NCBI RefSeq assembly: GCF_024622195.1
Contig: NZ_JANKBI010000006.1
Span: 124,001-188,000 of the forward strand
Source of the DNA: Murimonas intestini
Lineage (GTDB): Bacteria; Bacillota; Clostridia; Lachnospirales; Lachnospiraceae
Length of the DNA: 64,000 nt
Direction: 5' to 3'
In this document: positions 58,261-64,000 of the stretch, one piece after another
How positions within the stretch are numbered: position 1 is the first letter of the stretch
How the letters are laid out: the number at the start of each line of letters is the position of its first letter
Notes under the pieces: model-generated
Databases searched by the model: none
The model's input: only the letters and a program-made list of their open reading frames with translations
Told to the model about the DNA's origin: nothing
Position numbers and translations under genes: made by a program

Positions 58261-59448
58261 ATGGAATATAAATATGCGAAAAGAATTTCACAGATAAAAG
58301 CATCAGAGATCAGAGAATTATTAAAGCTGACTGAGAAGCCGGAAGTAATCTCGTTTGCAGGAGGACTGCCCGCCCCGGAATTATTTCCTATGGAGGAGAT
58401 CAAATGGGCCAGCAGTCATGTCCTGACCCACAATGGAGAGCAGGCCCTGCAGTATTCATCAACAGAGGGCTTCACGCCCCTGAGGAAATGGATCGCAGAC
58501 AGGATGAACGCACAGCTTGGCACTTCATTTTGTGACGAAAATATCCTGATCACCCATGGTTCCCAGCAGGCTCTGGATCTCTCAGGAAAAGTATTTTTAG
58601 ATGAGGGGGATGTAGTATTATGTGAGAGTCCTACTTATTTAGCCGCCATCAGCGCATTCAGGGCATATGGCTGCGAGTTTGTTGAAATAGAGACAGACAC
58701 AGAAGGAATGATCATGTCAGACCTGGAGAGGGCTTTACAGACCCATCCCACATCAAAGCTCATCTATGTCATACCAAATTTCCAGAATCCCACCGGAAGG
58801 ACATGGAGCCTCAAACGGCGCCAACAGTTAGCTGACCTCTCAGCTAAGTATCATGTGGCAGTTATCGAAGATAATCCCTACGGAGAGCTCAGATATGAGG
58901 GAGAGCCCCTGCCATCTGTGAAATCCTTTGACCGCTCAGGAAATGTAGTTTATACAGGGACCTTTTCTAAGATCTTCTGCCCTGGCTACAGGATCGGCTG
59001 GGCCGCCGCCGAAACAGATGTCATCCGCAAGTATGTGCTGGTGAAACAGGGGGCGGACCTGCAGTGCAACACAATGGCGCAGATGATCATCTCAGCTTAT
59101 CTGGAAAATTATGATATTGACGCACATATCTTAAGTATCCGGGAAGTATACCGCAGGCGGCGGGATATAGCCATAAGCACTATCAGGAGATATTTTCCTT
59201 CCGACATAAAGTATACCGTGCCTGAAGGCGGACTTTTCCTGTGGCTGGAACTTAATGAAAAAATCAATGCCGCAAAACTCCTGGAAAAATGCCTGGAGCA
59301 CAATGTAGCGTTTGTTCCAGGCAATTCATTTTTTCCAAATAAGCAAAAGCTCAACACCCTCAGGATCAATTTTTCCAATATGCAGGACGATAAGATCGCT
59401 GAAGGGCTGATACGCATGAGTGAGGTTCTCAGTCACATGTTCCCATGA
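58261..59448 (+). CDS. PLP-dependent aminotransferase (fold type I, LysN/ARO8-like)
   Basis: A 395-residue aminotransferase with EVISFAGGLPAPELFP at the start, PNFQNPTGRTWSLKRRQ, EDNPYGELRYEGEPLPS and the PLP Lys in YTGTFSKIFCPGYRIGW. These are typical of the 2-aminoadipate/aromatic/branched-chain group. AAGGAGAATTATC precedes the ATG. It lies downstream of a MocR regulator that shares its fold, so an amino acid substrate common to both is likely. Which one cannot be told. It is convergent with the aconitase-X operon. Confidence 0.9.
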   Translation: MEYKYAKRISQIKASEIRELLKLTEKPEVISFAGGLPAPELFPMEEIKWASSHVLTHNGEQALQYSSTEGFTPLRKWIADRMNAQLGTSFCDENILITHGSQQALDLSGKVFLDEGDVVLCESPTYLAAISAFRAYGCEFVEIETDTEGMIMSDLERALQTHPTSKLIYVIPNFQNPTGRTWSLKRRQQLADLSAKYHVAVIEDNPYGELRYEGEPLPSVKSFDRSGNVVYTGTFSKIFCPGYRIGWAAAETDVIRKYVLVKQGADLQCNTMAQMIISAYLENYDIDAHILSIREVYRRRRDIAISTIRRYFPSDIKYTVPEGGLFLWLELNEKINAAKLLEKCLEHNVAFVPGNSFFPNKQKLNTLRINFSNMQDDKIAEGLIRMSEVLSHMFP

Positions 59449-59471
59449 TTTTAAGCCGGTGCACCCTCTTT

Positions 59472-59939
59472 TTATCTGGAGGGGATATCCCGGCTGCCTT
59501 CCACCTCCACAACGCCATTTTCTTTAACCGTGACAGACATACCGTCTTTTACATATTCCAGGAACTCTTCACCCAGAGAGTCCACCACAGGCATGGTCAC
59601 ATCATCAAGCCACACGTCTGCCAGAATGGCCCCGGCCCCGGCAAGGGAGTCTACAGGTTCAGAAAACAGCATACATGCCGGCTGGCGTTTCATGGAACAG
59701 GCACAATACAGCACTAACCCGCCTGTTGTGGAACCTATTGTGCGAGGAAGGCAGAGAGCTTTTCCAGCCATCTGCTTTCCATACAGATCTTCGTTATTCT
59801 GATCCCCGCAGGTTGCCTTTTTATCACCAAACTGCAGCGCTTTCTGAAAGGAAGCCAGTGTATTTAAGCCTCCATGTGATACAAGGGCCTCCGCGGTTAT
59901 ATTTCCCGGAGTGACAGCTCTTCCTTTAAAACTTTTCAT
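59472..59939 (-). CDS. Aconitase X swivel-domain (small) subunit, DUF126
   Basis: A 155-residue protein matching the DUF126/AcnX swivel domain: FKGRAVTPGNITAEALVS, GKALCLPRTIGSTTGGLVLY and ILADVWLDDVTMPVVDSL. It forms the second half of the AcnX active site. Its ATG overlaps the last base of the large-subunit stop (TAATG), so the two are coupled. The two-gene arrangement is the split type. A weak hairpin (59454-59495) overlaps its end and may terminate both convergent transcripts. Confidence 0.88.
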   Translation of the reverse strand: MKSFKGRAVTPGNITAEALVSHGGLNTLASFQKALQFGDKKATCGDQNNEDLYGKQMAGKALCLPRTIGSTTGGLVLYCACSMKRQPACMLFSEPVDSLAGAGAILADVWLDDVTMPVVDSLGEEFLEYVKDGMSVTVKENGVVEVEGSRDIPSR

Positions 59940-61228
59940 TATATCTTCCCTCCCCTCGTGATCTGTTCCAGGATCTCATCATCCGTATAATATCTCGCAC
60001 TTGTGTATGTACGAAGCTTATTGCTGGATGTAATGACCGGCATACTGGCGCTTAAAGGATTATTCATATACATAAGGGGACAGATATAAGAAACTATCAC
60101 CCCCGTCTTTTCAAGACGCATGGCATAAGATGTCTCCTTAAATTTTTTCAGCACAGCAGGTGCTGCCGTAAATACAGTAGGGATGACCACCTTTTCATTT
60201 CCTGACTCTTTTAATCCCTTTTCCACTTTTTCTGTCCAGCTGATGAGCTGGTTCATGCTCATATGGGGACATCCCATAAAGCATAACTTTGGCCTGGCAT
60301 CCTTGTTTTTCCAGATGACCGGATAACTGTCATAAACACGCTTCAGCTCCGCATCATCGATGACATAGACTTTCGGATTTTCTGCCAGCAGCGCTCTTTT
60401 CTGTTCTGCTGCCTCCGGCGTGATCCCTTCCACATGGTATAGTCCCACTGCACCGTTGGAAGCAGTAGCTGCCCCAAAATCTTTCAGATAAGTCCTGGCA
60501 TCCTCATCCAGTGTCCCCAGCCATTTATCCAGCCCTGTAATATACGGCACATCTTCCATTACCTTCATTCCGATGGCAGATCCCAGAAGCTGCGCTTCCG
60601 GCTTCTTTGTCGTCTTTATCTCAACGAGCCAGGTGGCTTTTCGTCCCTCATCAGTCAGCAGGCCGAAGTACGGCACACAGCCCACAATTGAGCCCATCAG
60701 ATCAATGATCCCTGAATTCCTGTTGCACCTGGCCCCAAGCACAGAGTTTGCATATACTACAGCGGATGATTCTGACCAGGAAAGCACATCCCCGGGGCCG
60801 GGAGTATTTCCAACCTCATCCATATAACAGGTACATGTAAAAGCGTCTTTTTCCAGCAGCCCCAGCTTATCCAGCTGGCTTTCATAGTATTCCTGCTTAC
60901 TGTACATAAAATGATCAAACACGATCTTCTGTATAAAGGAACTTGGCACATTCTTATCAAGGGGCCTTGGGTCCGCAGTAAATTTCTGTACAGACGTACA
61001 CCCGGCGTCTATTAATTTCTCCATCAGGTCATAGACCGGCCCCAGAGCCTTTAGTCCAAAGGAAGTGACAAGATGATTGTACTTGCCTGTGACCGGCACC
61101 ATTGACTCTGCTCCGAACAATTCTCCGTAGCGGATCATCGTCTCCATCACCCTTGCCATAACATCCCCTTTGCTGCCATTTAAGACCGCTTCCTGGGAAG
61201 CTGTCAGCTTCATTTTATATGCCATCAT
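59939..61228 (-). CDS. Aconitase X catalytic (large) subunit, DUF521
   Basis: A 429-residue protein with the AcnX pattern: MKLTASQEAVLNGSKGD, EVGNTPGPGDVLSWSESSAV, YANSVLGARCNRNSG and LCFMGCPHMSMNQL. Several conserved Cys residues are suited to an Fe-S cluster. Known bacterial AcnX enzymes dehydrate cis-3-hydroxy-L-proline; archaeal ones dehydrate mevalonate phosphate. Here the neighbours are an ene-reductase and, across a convergent border, an aminotransferase, so a different dehydratase-then-reductase pathway is possible. GGGAGG lies 9 bases before the ATG. Confidence 0.88.
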   Translation of the reverse strand: MMAYKMKLTASQEAVLNGSKGDVMARVMETMIRYGELFGAESMVPVTGKYNHLVTSFGLKALGPVYDLMEKLIDAGCTSVQKFTADPRPLDKNVPSSFIQKIVFDHFMYSKQEYYESQLDKLGLLEKDAFTCTCYMDEVGNTPGPGDVLSWSESSAVVYANSVLGARCNRNSGIIDLMGSIVGCVPYFGLLTDEGRKATWLVEIKTTKKPEAQLLGSAIGMKVMEDVPYITGLDKWLGTLDEDARTYLKDFGAATASNGAVGLYHVEGITPEAAEQKRALLAENPKVYVIDDAELKRVYDSYPVIWKNKDARPKLCFMGCPHMSMNQLISWTEKVEKGLKESGNEKVVIPTVFTAAPAVLKKFKETSYAMRLEKTGVIVSYICPLMYMNNPLSASMPVITSSNKLRTYTSARYYTDDEILEQITRGGKI

Positions 61229-61244
61229 ATTATCCCGCCTCCCA

Positions 61245-63299
61245 TCATATTTTCATAGCTGTCTCATATGCTCTCCATATTACTGACCTGAGATTCCCCA
61301 CCTTATAGCAGTCGCCTACCAGATAAGCCTCATCGCCATGGCCCTGCAGCGGCGCCGGGATATATCCTGCTGAGCTGATCACGGAATCACAGGCTATCTC
61401 TATGTCTTTTCCGTCCTTCCCCCTGCAGATAATTGAATTTTCCTTCACTTCTTTCAGGGTAGTCTCCAGATATACAGGAACCTGATGAAGTGCAAACCAT
61501 TCACGCAGATAAGAACTATTGGCAAGACAGACTCCTTTCTGGGAGACCAGGTCATCCTTCATCTCTACAATAACCGGCTTCTTTCCGCCCAATGCCAGTT
61601 CATATGCGATCTCACTGCCGGTCAGGCCGCCGCCGATCACGGCAACCACTTCTCCAACCTCAGCTCCGTTTAAATACTCACATGCCTCTATCATCCTCTC
61701 ATGGCCGGGCACATTCTTTAATATTCTGGGGGCAGCGCCTGTAGCGATTATGACCGGCTCATCTTCAAACCCGGCAGTGTCCCTGACCTCTTCATTCAGA
61801 TGTATCTCTATATCCAGCGCTTTCATCTGGCTTCTGTACCAGGCAAGCAGTTCCCTGAGTTTATCTTTATAGGATTCTGCACTTGCCGGTATAAACGTGC
61901 CGCCCAGTACATCACTCTTTTCATATATCACAGGCTCATGGCCTCTTAGTTTGAGAACTCTTGCGGCTTCCATGCCCCCGATACCGCCTCCGATAATATG
62001 GACTTTCCTGGGCGATGACGTCTTTTTAATGTAGTGCTTCTTCCACTGCAGAGTCTCCGCATTTACGGCACAGCGCGACAGATGCAGGCTGTCTGAAAGC
62101 TCCTGGTCATTCGGCACTCCCTTATAATGGCACATGTTAAAACAGCCATTGTGGCACAATATACAGGGACGGATATCCTCATCACGCCCTTCCATCATCT
62201 TGGTGACCCACTCCTGGTCGGCCAGGAACCTGCGGGCAAATCCGGCGCCGTCAATTTTCCCTGCCGCGATTGATTCTGCTGCTGCAAGAGGTTCCATCCG
62301 GCCTGCACATACAACAGGTATATCCACAAACTTCCTGATATGCTCCACATCCTGCAGGTTGCAATTCTCAGGCATATAGATCGGCGGATGCGCCCAGTAC
62401 CATGCATCGTATGTGCCGTTATCACAATTGAGCATATCGTAACCTGCCTCCTGAAGATACTTTGCAGCTTTCTCTGACTCCTCCATATCTCTTCCCGCTT
62501 CTTTGAAGTCTTCTCCCGGAAGTCCCCCTTCCCTGAAGCCCTTTGTCATGGAACGCACACTGTATCTTAAGGAAACAGGGAAATCCGCTCCGCACTCTTT
62601 CTTGATTGCCTGCACGATTTCTACAGGAAAACGGTACCTGTTCTCAAAAGAACCTCCATACTCATCTGTACGCCGGTTGACATATTTCAAAGTAAACTGG
62701 TCCAGCAGATATCCTTCATGGACAGCATGGATCTCAACTCCGTCCACCCCTGCCTCCTGAAGCAGTTTCGCACATTTTGCAAATGCTTCCACATACTCAT
62801 GGATCTCCTCCACGGTCATCTCCCTGGAAGGCACCTTATCCGACCAGCGGTTGGGGGACGGGCTGGCCGAAGCTGTGATCTTATCAAGATCCATAAAGGG
62901 CTTTGAAACAACCCTTAAAAATTTGTTTGTATAAAGAGACTCCATCATTTTACTGATAGTGAAGGACCTCCCAAACCCGGCTGTCAGCTGGATAAACAGT
63001 TTTGCTCCTGTCTTGTGGAACTCCGGCATCCATTCCTTCAGATCTTCATACATCTTCCTGTTTTTATAGAGCCACTGGCCAAACATCGGGTTGTAGACCG
63101 GCTGACACCCGGGCAGTACCAGGCCGGCATGATTCTTTGCCACCTCCATTATAAAGCGGGCGCCATCCTTATCAAAATGGTTCTTTTCCATCCAGCCTAA
63201 CAGATTTGTTCCCCCCATCGAGGTTAAAACAATACGGTTGCTGATCTCACATTTTCCTATTTTCCATGGTGTAAATAGCGGTTCCAGCCTTGGATCCAT
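61245..63299 (-). CDS. FMN/Fe-S/FAD ene-reductase (BaiCD / 2,4-dienoyl-CoA reductase type)
   Basis: A 684-residue enzyme. The N-terminal old-yellow-enzyme barrel binds FMN (VDGVEIHAVHEGYLLDQF, NRRTDEYGGSFENRYRF). A 4Fe-4S motif follows (CILCHNGCFNMC and a later Cys). The C-terminal half holds dinucleotide folds for FAD (HIIGGGIGGMEAARVL) and NAD(H) (VAVIGGGLTGSEIAYEL). It reduces activated C=C bonds. The start at 63299 (MDPRLEPLF) is 7 bases after AAGGAGG; earlier ATGs are too close to that site or upstream of it. It is the first gene of the operon with the AcnX subunits. The substrate is unknown. Confidence 0.92.
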   Translation of the reverse strand: MDPRLEPLFTPWKIGKCEISNRIVLTSMGGTNLLGWMEKNHFDKDGARFIMEVAKNHAGLVLPGCQPVYNPMFGQWLYKNRKMYEDLKEWMPEFHKTGAKLFIQLTAGFGRSFTISKMMESLYTNKFLRVVSKPFMDLDKITASASPSPNRWSDKVPSREMTVEEIHEYVEAFAKCAKLLQEAGVDGVEIHAVHEGYLLDQFTLKYVNRRTDEYGGSFENRYRFPVEIVQAIKKECGADFPVSLRYSVRSMTKGFREGGLPGEDFKEAGRDMEESEKAAKYLQEAGYDMLNCDNGTYDAWYWAHPPIYMPENCNLQDVEHIRKFVDIPVVCAGRMEPLAAAESIAAGKIDGAGFARRFLADQEWVTKMMEGRDEDIRPCILCHNGCFNMCHYKGVPNDQELSDSLHLSRCAVNAETLQWKKHYIKKTSSPRKVHIIGGGIGGMEAARVLKLRGHEPVIYEKSDVLGGTFIPASAESYKDKLRELLAWYRSQMKALDIEIHLNEEVRDTAGFEDEPVIIATGAAPRILKNVPGHERMIEACEYLNGAEVGEVVAVIGGGLTGSEIAYELALGGKKPVIVEMKDDLVSQKGVCLANSSYLREWFALHQVPVYLETTLKEVKENSIICRGKDGKDIEIACDSVISSAGYIPAPLQGHGDEAYLVGDCYKVGNLRSVIWRAYETAMKI

Positions 63300-63356
63300 C
63301 CTCATTCCTCCTTCTGCAGTATGCAATGGTGAAGTTACGCTTACTTGATAATATCT

Positions 63357-63386
63357 ATTGTATCATACACCGTGCAAAGACGCCAA
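63357..63386 (-). promoter_or_regulatory. Promoter of the ene-reductase/AcnX operon
   Basis: TTGGCG (63381-63386), an 18-base spacer and TACAAT (63357-63362) with an extended TGA before the -10. It lies in the 96-base gap after the LuxR-type gene, so the operon can be controlled separately from that gene. Confidence 0.55.
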
Positions 63387-63395
63387 TCATTACTG

Positions 63396-64000
63396 TCATA
63401 TAAGGCCCATCTCACGTGCCTTGGACACCGCCTCCGGCGCACTGGATACGCCAAGCTTCTCATAGGCCAGGAACAGGTGCGTCTTGACGGTCCGCACCGA
63501 CAATCCTGTCTCACTGGCAATATCCCCGTTCGTATATCCCCTGGACAGATATTCGATCATCCGTTTCTGCTGCTTTGACAGCTTCTTTAAGGGCAGCTCC
63601 GGCGCCGGAAGCCCTGCCTTGCGCCCCGCCTGCTCCCTGGCTGCGATATAGATTTCATTCACATAGCGCCTGTCATAGCTGCAGACGTCCTGACGGCGTT
63701 CCACTTTCGTCAGGCATTTTTTTAATATTGGCACGACTGCTGATCCCAAAATGGAGAATGGCCGGATAAACCTGTAGGGATACAGCAGCTCTATGGCGCG
63801 CAGCATGGTCTCTACCGCCTCCTCCATACGGGCATTTCTGTATAAGCAGACAGACAGCAGAACGTCCGCCTCTGCCATGTCGGTCTCCCGGCTGAATTCC
63901 TCCGCCATCTTCCTGAGCCTGCGGCTCAGTTTTTCTGCCTCCTCCAAGCGGTCCAGAGCTATCAATGCCTGTATGGTCGTCAGATACTGATAAGTGCGGT
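63396..64000 (-). CDS. LuxR/MalT-type transcriptional regulator (N-terminus beyond window)
   Basis: The frame is open to the window edge; the last 201 residues are visible. A helical TPR-like region (LDRLEEAEKLSRRLRKMAEE) precedes a C-terminal LuxR helix-turn-helix (LSKQQKRMIEYLSRGYTNGD, SVRTVKTHLFLAYEKLGVS). This is the layout of MalT/LAL ATP-dependent activators, whose N-terminal ATPase would lie outside. It is on the same strand directly upstream of the ene-reductase/AcnX operon and is the likely activator of it. Confidence 0.85.
   Translation of the reverse strand, partial: RTYQYLTTIQALIALDRLEEAEKLSRRLRKMAEEFSRETDMAEADVLLSVCLYRNARMEEAVETMLRAIELLYPYRFIRPFSILGSAVVPILKKCLTKVERRQDVCSYDRRYVNEIYIAAREQAGRKAGLPAPELPLKKLSKQQKRMIEYLSRGYTNGDIASETGLSVRTVKTHLFLAYEKLGVSSAPEAVSKAREMGLI

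Noticed and set aside
59454..59495. A terminator between the convergent aminotransferase and AcnX genes
   Set aside because: AGCCGG/CCGGCT with an inner CCCTC/GAGGG can pair, but it overlaps the end of the DUF126 gene and lacks a proper T-run, so it is not listed as a feature.
1..64000. tRNA or rRNA genes, CRISPR arrays, transposases or integrases
   Set aside because: No cloverleaf-ending CCA, no regularly spaced repeats and no recombinase motif was seen on either strand by eye. A tRNAscan or CRISPR search would settle it.

Overview
The window reads as chromosomal DNA from an anaerobic Gram-positive gut bacterium, most likely a Lachnospiraceae/Clostridium-type member. This is inferred from strong AGGAGG ribosome sites, medium G+C, YesM/YesN two-component systems beside sugar ABC importers, CheC/CheD chemotaxis proteins, a BaiCD-type ene-reductase and many cytoplasmic glycan enzymes. 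I see no rRNA, tRNA, CRISPR array, insertion sequence or prophage gene. Almost all of the DNA is coding. The only gene-free stretch over 300 bases is 39648-39994.

Layout. (1) 1-4.9 kb: an ABC exporter (permease cut by the window edge, plus ATPase) with its sensor kinase and OmpR-type regulator, then an ECF sigma factor fused in frame to membrane segments. (2) 5.0-6.9 kb: a TetR repressor and a cation/proton antiporter behind an operator-covered promoter. (3) 6.9-9.5 kb: a SnoaL-GGDEF protein, an HPr-like protein and a ferredoxin-type aldo/keto reductase. (4) 9.6-16.1 kb: a sugar ABC importer with its own YesM/YesN pair. (5) 16.2-20.3 kb: a PAS-GGDEF-EAL protein, a UroD-like methyltransferase-family protein and a divergent AraC regulator. 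(6) 20.3-32.6 kb: a fourteen-gene chemosensory operon on the minus strand. (7) 32.7-40.9 kb: a rhamnogalacturonan-type locus (GH112 phosphorylase, GH105, YtcQ/YteP/YtcP-like importer, AraC). (8) 40.9-55.2 kb: a uronic-acid polysaccharide locus, probably for glycosaminoglycans (GH88, GH95-like, heparinase II/III-like lyase, importer, second binding protein, YesM/YesN). (9) 55.3-64 kb: an anchored MsrA-MsrB fusion, a MocR regulator with an aminotransferase, and an aconitase-X/ene-reductase operon next to a cut-off LuxR/MalT-type regulator.

The most interesting part is the chemosensory operon. It has CheA, three CheW-like proteins, CheR, one receptor, two stand-alone receivers and two CheC-CheD pairs, but no CheB and no flagellar or motor gene. 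Its two modules of receiver, CheC and CheD flank the receptor, and the second CheD has lost its catalytic Cys and His. The operon also encodes a receiver-GGDEF protein and a large protein with two degenerate GGDEF domains and an intact EAL domain. This suggests that the array controls cyclic di-GMP rather than, or as well as, swimming. With the two other GGDEF proteins, four cyclic di-GMP proteins lie within about 25 kb.

The two carbohydrate loci share a design. None of the glycan-cleaving enzymes has a signal peptide, so imported oligosaccharides would be cut inside the cell, and polymer breakdown outside must be done by other genes or other organisms. Hairpins separate each binding-protein gene from the next gene in all three import operons. 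Three copies of a 17-base motif mark the likely regulon of the YesN at 53.7 kb.
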